DNA of 64,000 bases, taken from Tetracentron sinense. Its lineage: Eukaryota; Streptophyta; Magnoliopsida; Trochodendrales; Trochodendraceae. The stretch lies in contig CM026568.1 in assembly GCA_015143295.1 (NCBI GenBank), forward strand, positions 14,452,607-14,516,606, given 5' to 3'. The notes beneath the pieces were generated by a model. It was given only the letters and a program-made list of their open reading frames with translations, did not search any database and had not been told where the DNA came from. Below are positions 35,325 to 47,329 of the stretch, piece by piece; position 1 is the stretch's first letter; each line of letters begins with the position of its first letter. The position numbers and the translations under genes were made by a program.

Positions 35325-36085
35325 TGTGGGGAAATTCCTAGAATCTCCACGTGTCGCTTACTCCTTAAATTCAAGTTGACTGGTAGAAGGAAGAATGTGA
35401 TAGCAAAGATCGTCAATTGTTGATGAAGAAGGAGGGTTCACCCTGTCAAGACACTCCAATGATGAAGTCAGTATATGAAGAAGATGAAGTACAGAAAATG
35501 AACTTAAGATGGAAGTTGGGAGTGTATGAGTTAGGGCCTTTGTTCTTAGTGGTCTGGTTCTAAGTGGAAAAATGGTCGATTTTAGTAGTCTTCTCTTAGT
35601 GAGGGTCTTGGGGTATTTATAGACTTAAGTGTATATGTTCATTCATGCCCATAGATGGTCATACATCCTCTTTCGTGATCATTACAAAATATGTCAGACA
35701 AATCTTCTTCGATACATGCCACACATGTAAGCCTACTTCTTCTCAGGTCGGTTCGGATGAAAGCGGTTCAAAGTGACCAGCATTAAATGCTAAGTTAGAA
35801 CTTTTCACCTAACCCAAGAGTAAATGGATCGGCTCCTGATACTTTCGTCCTTAAAGTCGGTCTCGCCCTCAATTAGAGCACGGGTGTTTGTCATTATTGG
35901 CACGAATTCTCAAATCTTCATCATGACCACGAGTTCTAAAATCGTCCTCATGACCACGAGTTTTGAAATTGTCCTCATGACCACGAGTTCTGAAATCGTC
36001 CTAGAGTTGGGCACGGGTTCGCCTCCAATTAGGGCACAGACCCGAGCCCCCAAGACTTGTGCATTTCCCAATTTTCTCCATTACA
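35325..36085 (-). repeat. Right LTR (element's 5' LTR)
   Basis: It is 761 bp, against 725 bp for its partner. The 27-bp tandem unit (CACGAGTTCTAAAATCGTCC type) is present about four times at 35900-36003, against about three in the left LTR. This accounts for most of the length difference. Confidence 0.85.
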
Positions 36086-36090
36086 CTTGC

Positions 36091-36740
36091 TATTTAATAA
36101 TTTTTAAGAAAGTTCTAGTATATTTTTAATGAAAAGAGAGGTTTTTATATTAAATTAATACATTGTTATAGGAATCTTATAAACATTTTATGATGGTTTA
36201 GGTATTAGGAAAAGAAAGTGATAAAATTATTTTAGATATTTTAGTTATGTATAATAAATTATCATATATAGTATACAATTTTAGAAAGAAAAATATTTTA
36301 AAAAATCATTGTATGAGGACTTCAAAATAATTAACAGAAATTACAGAGAGAATCCCACGAAAAACAGAGTTCAAAATGAATTTTGTCTCTTCCTAGGTGA
36401 AGAAATAGTATATGAAGAGTTTAAAGATGAAGATTTGTTTGAAATGGCAAACGAAAATATTGAAAAAGAAGAAGAGAATTGTGAAAACATGCAAACAGAA
36501 GTAACACTTAAATAAATGTTAGCTGCACTTCATACAGTTATACAGAAGTTAGAGGAAGATAAAGTTACAAATTATGATATCTTTGCTTATCTAAAAAATT
36601 ACAAAGTACAATGGTGCAAAAGAAAGCCCCAACAATATAAAGAATCATTAGTTCAAAAAGACATTAGGAGGTTTTTTATGTGTTAAGCAACACAACCTTC
36701 TTTTTTGTATTTTTGATAGATCCAAATGTCATTAGCTTGT
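36091..36740 (+). other. AT-rich stretch with unrecognised small ORFs
   Basis: Two consecutive short frames are open, 36309-36515 (acidic, 'EEIVYEEFKDEDLFEMANENIEKEEEN') and 36517-36684 ('LAALHTVIQKLEEDKVTNYDIFAYLKNYK'). They are more protein-like than the surroundings but match no family I recognise. Base composition is very A-rich. They may be the remnant of a mobile element or an ancient viral insert. Confidence 0.3.
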
Positions 36741-38184
36741 TCAATGGGCTATCATAAAATGTTGAGTCCCAAATCTGATTCAAATTTATTTTAATATCTA
36801 TCAAGGATAAAATTGTCAAATTGAATTATGATGTGTGTGTTAGTGTGTTAAATAACATTTATGGAATATTGATATAGTAAACAATAAAACAAGGTAAGAA
36901 TTAAAGAAAAGAAAAAGAAAAAATGAGAAACTGGCTCAGCCAATCAACCTACTTGTGGAAAAAGGGGCAACAGTAGGTGTTCTAGACCCTCGGTTGACCG
37001 CCCATTACAGAAATTGGGGTTTTAACCCTTTTTGCAAGATTTTAAGGGTAGTTTGGGGTTTTTATTACCCTAAGACTATATATAGGCCTTTTATTTCAAG
37101 GGTTTAAGATCTCTAAATCTCTCAAACCCTAATTTGGCAAAGTAGAGGAGAAAACCCTAAGTTTTCAAGGGAGCTTACTTGGAGGAGGAAGATTTTGCCT
37201 TAGGAAGCAAAATTTGGCTTGAAGATCACCCCCCCCCCCCCCCCCCCCCAAAGACTTCTTGGAGCGATTTGGATCGAAGGGAACAATCCCTAAGGTTGAT
37301 ATCCTTTCTAATCTATCTTTATTAGATGTTTTGTATGTTTAAACATGAATGTGTATGGAATACCAAGAAGTCTACATGATTATGCATGGATTTATGAGAT
37401 TGAGCATGAAATGAGGTCTATATCTTTTCTAGCCTAACTCTGTTATGGTGTTTGCATGTTTAAATAAGATTAAATATGGATTATTGAGTATTATACAATA
37501 TTTTGCATGAGTTATCATCTATTGAGCTAGAAATGAGAATTTTACATGAGCTACAAATTGGGTTATTATTTATTGAATTGAAAATGGGGTTTCCATGGGT
37601 TATAAAAATCTATTGGGTATATATGGGAAGTTCTTAACATTGAAATTAGACTTTTGCATATGCTAAAGATATTGAATGATTATAAAATTGGCTATGGTAC
37701 TATCTATTGTTATTCAAACTTATGGTTTATGGAAATGGAGGATGGGAACGATGACAGATGAAATTGGTGGCGCAGTTATGGTTTATGGATGGATGTGCAT
37801 GGATGATGGATTTTTAAAAATGGTGGAAGGGAAATTTGCCTACGAATAATGGATGAAATGTTTTAATACAAAGCCTTCGAAATATTAAATGCTTAAAATA
37901 GCGTGATTGAATTGTGAGATTATGTTAAATGGATATTGATGATGGCCACGATAAATTATGCCATATTTATTGTATGGTGATCGACATTCGAGTAGGCCAA
38001 TGCTTAGAGGAAGTCTTCCAGGTCGGGAATTCTCTAACCAGGTAGATGTACCCTAACGGAGTTTCTTAGCAGAGGATCGAAATCTAAGTGATGACCGAGT
38101 TCGAATATTAATCACGACACTTAAACACAAGTTCACATGTGTGGTAGTTTACAAGTCTTATGGGTACAAGAGCATGTCATGGAC
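36741..38184. other. LTR-like repeat DNA, left part
   Basis: The stretch resembles a long Gypsy LTR, with a TATA-like 'gactatatatagg' near 37074, a purine-rich leader and a run of 21 C (37229-37249). It is cut by the Copia element at 38185 and probably continues at 43078. Ends were not found. Confidence 0.35.
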
Positions 38185-38406
38185 TACTGGAAATATGATC
38201 ACACTCCTATAGAAACCCGTATATAGCAGGGCACCATTAAAGGAATCTTTATATAGAAGGGCGCCATTAAAGGAATCTGTGGTGATCCTTTCCTTATCTA
38301 TCACATATTGTATATACCCATATCTTGGGTATGATACGTTTTCAATTGTATATATATGGATACACAATCAAAGCAATATACATAACTTTCTCTACCAAAA
38401 TTATTA
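38185..38406 (+). repeat. Copia 1 left LTR
   Basis: It begins TACTGGAAATATGATC and ends CCAAAATTATTA. It contains a duplicated 'accattaaaggaatct' motif. Confidence 0.9.
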
Positions 38407-38575
38407 TGGCATCAAAGCATTGATTTGCTTACACACCTTTCTCTGCAAATCTCTTATTTCATCTTTCGTTCCATTCACAAGCAATCGTTATGTTGCTTTC
38501 GCAAATCTTGCCAAGGATCAGTTTATCCCCAGTGTTTTTCTTCGAAGTTTGGACCTTCCTCCGATCTCTTCCGAC

Positions 38576-41500
38576 ATGGGATCAAGTTCTTATAAGTTTG
38601 TCAACTCACATAAGAACAATGAGACCGTGTTCATCTCAAGTAAGAACAATGAGACTGTGAATCACTTTTACTTGCATCCATCTAATAATCCTGGGACTAT
38701 TCTAGTGTCATTGCCATTGATCAGAGAAAACTACACGACTTGGAGCCAAGCTATGATCAAGGCTATGAGTGCTAAAAACAAATCTGGTTTTGTGAATAGA
38801 ACCATACCTAAACTACCAAGCACCGATCCAACTCATGATTAATAGAGGCAGTGCGATGACATGGTATCATCTTGGATCATGAATGCACTTTCCAAAGAGC
38901 TTGCTGGTGATGCGATTTATGCTAAAACCGCAAGAGAACTTTGGGTCAATTTGAAGGATCGTTTTTCTCAGATCAATGGGCCTCGCATCTACCAGATTCA
39001 ACGAGACATTAATTCTACTGCTCAAGGCCAAGATTCTTTATCTAGCTACTTTACAAAGCTGAAAGCATTGTGGGATGAGTTGAATCTATACAACCTTCTC
39101 CCCACATGTTCTTGTGGATCTATGAAGATTTTAGATACTCAACAACAGATAGGCCGAACCATCAAATTTCTGATGGGTCTCAATGATAACTATACGTCTG
39201 TTCAAGGCCAAATCCTTCTCATGGATCTCATTCCAACTATTAGCAAGAGCTTCTCTCTTGTCTTACAAGAAGAGTGGCAGCGATCTATTGTAGCCCCACC
39301 ACCATTATCATATGTCGCAGCCCTCATGGTGCATTGGGGAGCAAACTCAAGCAGGGTCACCCGATCTAAGAAGACCTAAAGCTCCAAGAAGGAGCGACCC
39401 ACTTGCGAGCATTGCGGTTGGGTTGGACATGTCAAAGAAAAATGCTATAAATTACATGGGTATCCATCAAGTCATCAACTTCACAAGGATAGCTCAAATC
39501 AATTGCCTCATGCCATCGCCAATCAAGCATCTTCAACAAATTGGCTGGCTGCCGTTCCATTTACACCGGAGCAATGTCAACAACTTCTTGCATTGCTCAA
39601 TAACTCCCAGCCCATGGCAAATTCTATAGGTATTCCTTCATCAAATTTCAACCTCCCGGGTATTGCCCTCAATGCAACATTCTCTTTTCATTCTATACCT
39701 TGGATTATCGATACAGGAGCTACTAACCATAGGGCCAATTTAGTTTCATTTCTCACTCATATCACATCATTGGGATCCACTGGCATCAAGCTTCCAAATG
39801 GCACTGATGCACCCATTTCTCATTTTGGCAATGTAGTGCTTTCTCCTACTTTGCTATTGCATAATGTGCTATGTGTTTCGACTTTTCATTTTAACCTTAT
39901 TTCTACAAGCAAATTAACTCATGACTCCAATTGTTCAATCATTTTTTGTGCTGACTCTTGTCTCATTCAGGTCCAGTCCTCGAAGATGATGATTGGAGCA
40001 GGTAGAGTTCGCAATGGGTGTTATCTCTTCATTGTTCCCAATACAGAACTTATACCACCAATTGCCGCCACCACTACCTACGAATTATGGCACCGGAGGC
40101 TCGGACATATTGGCCATGATCGTCTCCATTAATTATCTAGTCATGTTTCTAGTATTACTATTCCTATTTCTGAACATTGTGGGGTTTGTCCACTTGCTAA
40201 ACAAACTCGCCTTCCTTTTCCTTTAAGTACTAAACGTTCTACTACACTGATTTGATTCACTGTGATATTTGGGGAGGTTATAATTCTGCTTCACTCACGA
40301 GGGCACATTATTTTTTATCTATTGTTGATGACTTCACTCGATTTACGTGGGTATTTCTCATGCAATCTAAGGCTGAAACTCGCACTTTCATACACTCTTT
40401 CTATACCTTTGCTGAAATTCAATTTAATTGAAAATTTAAAATTGTTTGATCTGATAATGGGGTAGAATTCAATATGTATGACTACTTTCTATCAAGAAAA
40501 TGGGATCATCCACCAACGAAGTTGTGTTGAAACTCCACAACAAAATAGTGTTGCGGAGCGTAAACACTGGCATTTATTCAATGTGGCCCGTGCATTGCGT
40601 TTTCAAGCTAGCTTTCCCATTCGGTTTTGGGGGGAGAGTGTTTTGACTGCTGCTTATCTCATAAATCGGACCCCTACACCTCTCCTTTCCAGGAAGACAC
40701 CTTATGAAATGTTGTTCCAAACCCCACCTTCATTTTCTCATTTAAAGATATTTGGGTGTTTGTGTTATGCGACCAATACGAGTGCTTCCAAATCTAAATT
40801 TGATGTCAGGGCAACTCGTTGTATTTTTCTTGGCTATCCTTATGCTCAAAAAGGATCTAAAGTTTATGATTTAGATACCAAACATGTTTTTGTTTCAAGG
40901 GATATGCAATTTTATGAAAACATTTTCCCTTTTGCTAATTCTACAAATTCTTCAAAATTTGTTGTCATACCCAACCCCATTTCTGATCAACCCTTCCTTG
41001 TTGATCCCATGGACGTCATCCCACCTCCCACGGTTTTGGATGCCTCATCGCTGGCTGCCACACTGCCATCACCACCTTCACCATCTCAATCTCCAGCACC
41101 ACGTCGCTCTTCACATTCATCACATCCGTCGTCTTACCTTAAAGATTATCACTACAAGATGGCCATTCACACTTTACCATCTCCAGCATCATCTTCTTCC
41201 TCTGTAAGCACTTCTCACCCTCTTTGTCATTATTTATCATATGATAAGTTGTTTGCCTCACATCGTGCTCTTCTAGTTTCTATTTCCTCCATTTCAGAGC
41301 CAAAATCTTTTAAACAGGTTGTTCTTGATTCCAATTGGAGGCATGCATGGATGAGGAGATTAAAGCCTTAGAAGCCAATCATACATGGACCCTCACTACG
41401 ATTCCTTCTAACAAAGAGGCGATTGGCTGTAAGTGGGTCTACAAAGTTAAGTATAAGGCCAATGGTAGTCTTGAACGATATAAACCCGACTCATCGCTAA

Positions 41501-42834
41501 AGGCTATAATCAAAAGGAAGGTCTTGACTATAAGGAGACATTTGCACCTGTAGCCAAGCGTGTCACCATCCGTTGTCTCCTTGCCATTGCTGCCTTTCAA
41601 AATTAGCATCTACATCAACTTGATGTCAATAACGCATTTCTTCATGGTGATTTAGATGAGGAAGTATATATGCAGTTTCCACCAGGTTTATCTAGATTGG
41701 GGGAGAAGAATCTTATTTGTAGACTCCGCAAATATTTATACAGACTCAAGCAAGCCTCTCGCCAATGGTTTGCTAAACTTTTTGTAGCCTTATTTGTCAC
41801 TGCTTACTCTCAATCCAAGGCTGACTATTCATTGTTCACTAAGTCCACAGTTGGTTCCTTTACTGCTATCCTTGTATATATCGATGACATCATTGTAGCT
41901 GGCAAAGACTGTGTGGCAATTAAGGCCATCAAGGAGTTTCTTCATAGCAATTTCAACATTAATGACCTTGGTCTTCTCAAATACTTTCTCGGAATTGAAG
42001 TGGACTGCTCAAAGCAAGGCATTTTTCTATGTCAATGCAAATATGCTCTTGAGATTCTTGAAGAATTTGGTCTTCTTGGTTGTCAGTCTTCCCCATTTCC
42101 CATGGAACAAAATTTAAAGTTGAATAAATTTGATGGTGAGCTTCATTTTGATCCATCAAGTTATCAGCGCTTAGTTGGACGTTTAATTTACCTTACCATC
42201 ACTCATCTGGATCTAGTTTACTCTGTTCATGTGCTTAGCCAGTTTCTTGATAAACCTCGTCAGCCCCATCACAATGTTGCTATTCGCATCTTTCGCTATC
42301 TCAAGCACACTCCGGGTCAAATAATTCTTCTTTCCTCTTCAAGTGCTCTACAATTGCATGCTTTTTGTGACTTTGATTGAGTAAGCTACACTGATTCAAG
42401 ACGCTTTGTTACTGGTTATTGTATCCTTCTTGGTGCTTCCCCAGTTTCTTGAAAATCCAAGAAACAATCTACAGTTTCCTACTCTTCAGCTAAAGCGGAA
42501 TACTAAGCCATGGCTAGCACTTGCTGTGAGATCACTTGGTTCTCCTATCTACTCAAAGATCTTGGAGCTGGACACAATCAGCTCACTATCCTTTATTGCA
42601 ACAATAAGGCAGCCCTTCATATTGCCGCTAACCCGGTTTTTCACAAATGTACCAAACACATTGAGCTTGATTGTCACCTTGTTCATGAGAAACTTCAAGC
42701 TGGTCTTATTCACACTACTTTTTCTACCATCCCAACAACAATTGGGTGATGTTTTTACAAAACCTCTTGGATCATCTCAATTTCGCTCTTTGATTTTCAA
42801 GTTGGGTATTCGTAACATTCACACGCTACCTTGA
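38576..42834 (+). pseudogene. Copia 1 gag-pol polyprotein, broken
   Basis: Order is gag ('TTWSQAMIKAMSAKNKSGF', 'RIYQIQRDINSTAQGQDSLS'), a zinc knuckle C-x2-C-x4-H-x4-C in 'CEHCGWVGHVKEKC', and protease ('WIIDTGATNH'). Then come the pre-integrase 'LWHRRLGHI', integrase ('VDDFTRFTWVF', '[20 protein letters not shown]'), reverse transcriptase ('YIDDIIVAGKD') and RNase H ('GDVFTKPLGSSQFRSL'). At least six stops or frameshifts interrupt it, near 38840, 39380, 40130, 40480, 41370, 41550 and 42380. It is on the opposite strand to the neighbouring Gypsy element. Confidence 0.88.
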
Positions 42835-42841
42835 GGGGGAG

Positions 42842-43072
42842 TATTGGCAATATGATCACACCCCTATAGGAACCTGTATATAGCAGGGCACTATTAAAAG
42901 AATCTGTATATAGCAGGGCACCATTAAAGGAATCTGTGGTCATCCTTTCCTTATCTATCACATATTATATATACCCATATCTTGGGTACGATATGTTGTT
43001 CAATTATATATATATATATATATGGATACACAATCAATGTAATATACATAACTTCCGCTACCAAAATTATTA
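42842..43072 (+). repeat. Copia 1 right LTR
   Basis: It begins TATTGGCAATATGATC and ends CCAAAATTATTA. An expanded (AT)n run near 43005-43024 explains most of the extra length over the left LTR. Confidence 0.9.
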
Positions 43073-43077
43073 TGGAC

Positions 43078-44318
43078 ACTGAATCATGGAAAATGACATT
43101 GTGCATCTATGCATCATCTTAGAAGGACATTGTGCATGAATTTCAAGGACATTGTGCATCATTCTTCATGGACACTGAATTGCATGGATATTGAATCATG
43201 GACACTGAATTACAAGGAGCCCGGGAAACCAAGTGACTCTCGATGGATACGATTTCAAGTCCTGGATATTGGCCTCATTAAAAGGTTTGGGGGCTTATGC
43301 TTACCATCGATGCATCTCCATGGATATGATACAAAGACCTAAAATACTATTTCATAGGAAACAAGCATGCATGACATACATAGTACATGTCCAAGTGTCA
43401 CACAAGTACAAAAGGCAAGGTGATGACATGATATGCTCACATGTTTTCTGTACTCTGATTATGTCATTTTCATATGAAGTTGTTATTGATTATGTAATTG
43501 TCGCATCAATCGGATATTGAATTTGTAGATGTGTTATTGCTATTGTTAGTTAGACTAGATATCCGCTGAGTCTTTTCAATACTCAGTCGACCTGTTATTG
43601 TCATCAGGTTTAGAGCAAGAGTATATTGCAGTGGCTTGGGTTGAGGAGGATTACCAAGAGGAAGTAGAAGAAGGTGATCCCTCGCTGAAAGAGTTCAGGA
43701 CCTTGACCGATTCCCTTACTTTTAGTTGTTATTGCAGTTTTATTATGGGAAAGAATTGTAATGAACTTATTATACTTTAGTAGATGTTGCTTCAAACTTA
43801 GTTTCATTTTGGAGATCACAGTAGTTGACCCAAACTATGGATTGTGCGTATTTTGGTCGGATGATATACATGTTGAATTGTTTATATCAAAATTTTATCC
43901 TCATCATTTTTGGAGACTTAATATTTAGTTTTTCCTTATTGCTATTGAAGTCAAGCATGGATAAGTAATGTCATGGCCCAAAGTCCCATTATGTCCAAAG
44001 TAAAATCTTTTATTTTATTTTATTTTATTTTATTTTTTTTGGAGTGCTAGTCTTATACATTTGTATCTATATGAAGTTTATATGAAAAATATAAACATTC
44101 AAAATAAATTATGAAAAGAAAATTTTTGATGGACCAATATAATGATTCTTATATATATGATATTCTCTTATAATTAATATAATTATTTTCCACAAGGTTA
44201 TTAATTACAAGAGGGTCTACTGTAGTTGGTTAAAACTAATGAATAAAATGTTGAAACTAGCCCCATTGCTCTCTTCCCACTTTCTCTATGGGAGTAACAC
44301 GTGTCCTCACTTTTGTGT
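43078..44318. other. LTR-like repeat DNA, right part
   Basis: It continues the block broken by Copia 1. 'tttcaatactcagtcgacctg' and '...catcaggtttagagcaagag' (43575-43625) resemble the distal part of long Gypsy LTRs. From 44150 on it is a different AT-rich repeat whose end (44256-44326) resembles 24770-24850. Confidence 0.35.
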
Positions 44319-44375
44319 TACTTTTAGGGTGGTGTTAGGCACACCCCAAGAAATAATGACCGCACCCGATTAAAT

Positions 44376-46658
44376 CTTTTTTTTCGTATAATCAATTTTG
44401 ACGACACTTTATAGACGCACCCCATCTCAGATTTTGGCGGGAGTTCTCTTCATCATTCTTTCATTCGCTTGGTTCTTCCTGCTTTCTCTGGCGACTTCTT
44501 CGATTCTTCCTTCATTCTCTGGTGACGTCTTTCTCCATTCCCTGGCGGCATCTTCCGTCTCTGGTGTCTTCTCCATCCAATAGTGGTAAGATTTTTTATT
44601 TTTTTTTCCTTTTTCAATTTTATGTGTTCTTTTCATAGAATCCCTTCATAGATTTGTGATGCCATGGATACATAGAATTTTTTGGTTTCTGTTTGGTACT
44701 TTTCTATTCCATTATATATATTCTCTATATTGCTATATGTTTTGGATTCTAAACGTCCAAATTATTCACAAATATAGGAAAATTTGGTTTCTTTCAATGT
44801 AAAATTGGAAACTTGATAGGTTTTAATCCAAATCAATTCACTCATGTCAACTTCGAAATCAAACTGTTTGTGAGAAGATCCAAGAGAAAAAAAAAAAATC
44901 AAAGTTTTGAAGAGTATTGTTATGCTATCAATTGAAAGATTGTTCATGGTGATATTCTGAAATCTAACTTATGTGTATTATCCCCTCTTGCTTGGGGAAC
45001 CTCTATAGAGTTATTTTGTATGTTACAGTGCCTCCATTTTGGATGTTTTTTTATCATGTCATTACAAGCATATTTGAATTGTCTCTCTTTGTTTGAAGAA
45101 TGTTCAACTACAGAGTGCATTAGAACACTGGCCCACTTAATAGAAGTGTACTTGGGGGCATGTACCAAGTTAGAGAGAGAGTTGAGAGGGTATGGGGGCA
45201 TGTAATATGCAAGAGAGAGAGTATTGGGGCATGTGAAGTGCAAGAGAGAGAGCACGTGAAAAGAACACTACTTGGGCAAACACCAAGTTAAATACTTCAA
45301 ATGCCTCAAGGATTTCAAGCTTTTTCCCTTAAACTCCTTGTTTAATACTCTTCACTATTTTATGTATATAAAACTAGACTTACCATAGACTAATTTATGA
45401 CATCATTGTCAATATTACAAGAGCCCCAATTGGTAATTGTCTGTCAAAATATGGCTTAAAATTCATATGTTTTTTTTTTAATTTCTCTGCGATAAGAATG
45501 TCTCCCGAAATTAGTTTTAGTGATGAAATTGAGATTGAACCATTCACTGGACCAATCGAAGTTAATGTTGCTGATCAATTTCAACAAATAAGTTATGTTA
45601 TAGATAAATTAAAGTTGATATTTTTGCTTGAGTGTTATCTTTTTACTAAAATAATTGATGTCTCTTTATTACTATAATTGGTATTACATTAGCTTGCCCA
45701 CATATGCATGACTGCCTGTCAGTCCAATTCAAGGTTGGTTTAAACATAACAAAGTCGACTGATTATGTTTCTGTTAAACATTATCAACAATTAGTTGTAG
45801 ACTTGTAGCCACAAATTGTATGTGAATATATCTAATTCTTAGTTGTGGTCCTCCTTTGGCTTGTGGATCCCAGGGAAGTCAGGAGAATTCTGAGAGAAGC
45901 AATGTTTCAGTTCTCTCATCAAGTCCCTTCTTAGTTTCTTATGGGTCAAGAAGCTCAAAATGCTCCAAAGTTTACCTCTTCAGGTAATAACAGAAACTAA
46001 AGAAGAAGAGATGGTTGAGAATGTCGAAATGACGTTCTTATTGTTAACGGACTGAAACTGATGCATCATTCTTGAGTTTTCATGGCTATATTCTGTTTGG
46101 ATTGCACAACTTCATGTGATCATCTGGGAATGAGAACAAATTAAGTCCAACCTCAATTTTGCCTACAACTTGAAGATGGTCGAAGGTGACATTATATGGT
46201 TCTTGGGGAGTTCAAATAGCTCAAAGGTGACTGATCACTATGAAGTAATCCTAACAATTGGAGCTTCTTTCAAGGATTTCTAAGCTAAGGGCTTTATTTG
46301 CTTCCCTACAAGTGTTGTTTATTAACCCTCAAAGAGTAACCAATCGATTAGTTGCATCTTGTTAATTTAAGTCTAGTTGTAGCTTTTTAATTTAAGTCTA
46401 GTTGTAGATCCAAAAGAATAGTGTAAATTATGAGGGGATTTCAGTTTCTTTCTTGAGTCATGCTATTGACGAGAATCGATGTACTAGAAATCACACTTAT
46501 TATCCTGTAATTTTCTTATTTGTTTTATTTTTCAAGGATTTGAGGTTTTAAAGAATGGTAGTCTGAACTAGAACTTGAATATAAGTTTTGTATCGATTCT
46601 CTTACTCCTATACCACTATTTATTTACTGCACTTATGTTCTCGTATATATGATTTTCC
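44376..46658 (+). other. TIR transposon interior, left part
   Basis: A CT-rich stretch (44430-44583) with repeated 'ttctctggcg' ends at a possible donor GTAAGATT (44585), like a leader exon. A short frame from 45498 ('MSPEISFSDEIEIEPFTGPIEVNVAD') is open for about 55 codons. At 45160-45260 there are 'aagagagagag' clusters. These could be captured gene fragments; none is identifiable. Confidence 0.35.
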
Positions 46659-47280
46659 TGTTGGGTTTCCTCCTTTATGAGGAGTGAGGCCCACCACCTT
46701 TTCTTTTCCAATCCTCCATCAACAACTTTTTTCTTGGAAATGAGTTGTCATTTATTGTCATTGTCCCTCTTTGTCTCATCCTCCAAGCCAAAAACGTGAG
46801 AGAGTGTGTGAACCTTTTGGTATCCCACACTTGAGAACACACACTTGTGTTGTGAGAAAATCCTCTCAAAAGAGAGAAGAAAAAAATCCAGATTTTTGCT
46901 ACCTCAAGGAAAGAAGAAGAGGAACTTGGGTAGAAGAAGAAGAGAAGGTCATCCTCTTCATCTTGCATTTCTCTTTTGAGGTAAGTGGGCTTATTCTTAT
47001 TTGTTTATCCACTTCTTAGTCAAGCAGTGTATTCCAAGTGTTACTTTCACTTGATGTTGGTATACTCTAGTGGTATCTAGAGTGATTTCTTGTAACCCCA
47101 TTATTCACATCGTGGAAGTTTTTCTTGGACTAGTGTGCCGTGGTTTTTCCCTTCATCTTGGAGGGTTCTCCACGTTATATTGTGTGTTTGTATTTGATTT
47201 CCCTTTCTTTTATTGTGATAATTTGTATCCTTGATTTACATTCACAAAGGGGGAAAAGTGAATTTTTTTTTCCCCCAACA
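46659..47280 (+). repeat. Copia 2 left LTR
   Basis: It is 622 bp, beginning TGTTGGGTTTCC and ending CCCCCAACA, and pairs with 51012-51630. Open frames across it in both LTRs are shadows. Confidence 0.9.
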
Positions 47281-47329
47281 ATGGTATCAAAGCAAGGTTA
47301 TTTAGGTTTATTTTTGTGTGTGAATCAAG

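Larger units (their letters stand above)
24979..36085 (-). mobile_element. Ty3/Gypsy Tat-lineage element, RT-deleted, 11.1 kb
   Basis: Two similar LTRs (TGTGGGG...CCATTACA) bound it, and a perfect 5-bp duplication CTTGC lies at 24974-24978 and 36086-36090. Coding order on the minus strand from the right is gag, protease, archaeal-type RNase H and integrase, then a long 3' region. The primer-binding candidate next to the right LTR reads TTGGCGCTATTTGTGGGA on the minus strand (TGG start). Between protease and RNase H only about 170 bp remain, so the reverse transcriptase is missing. A spliced antisense ORF and a solo LTR occupy the 3' region. The order, the extra RNase H and the antisense ORF point to the Tat lineage. 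It is non-autonomous and decayed. Confidence 0.85.
38185..43072 (+). mobile_element. Ty1/Copia element 1, full length, decayed, TA...TA termini
   Basis: LTRs 38185-38406 (222 bp) and 42842-43072 (231 bp) are flanked by a perfect TGGAC duplication (38180-38184, 43073-43077). The primer site TGGCATCAAAGC (38407) abuts the left LTR, and TTGAGGGGGAG (42831-42841) abuts the right one. Both LTRs begin TA(C/T)TGG and end ATTATTA. About 20 substitutions separate them by eye, so the insertion is not recent. All pol domains are recognisable between them. Confidence 0.9.

Noticed and set aside
46675..47019. ORFs repeated at 46675-47019 and 51028-51285
   Set aside because: Both are the same stretch of the two Copia 2 LTRs, so they are LTR sequence and not genes.
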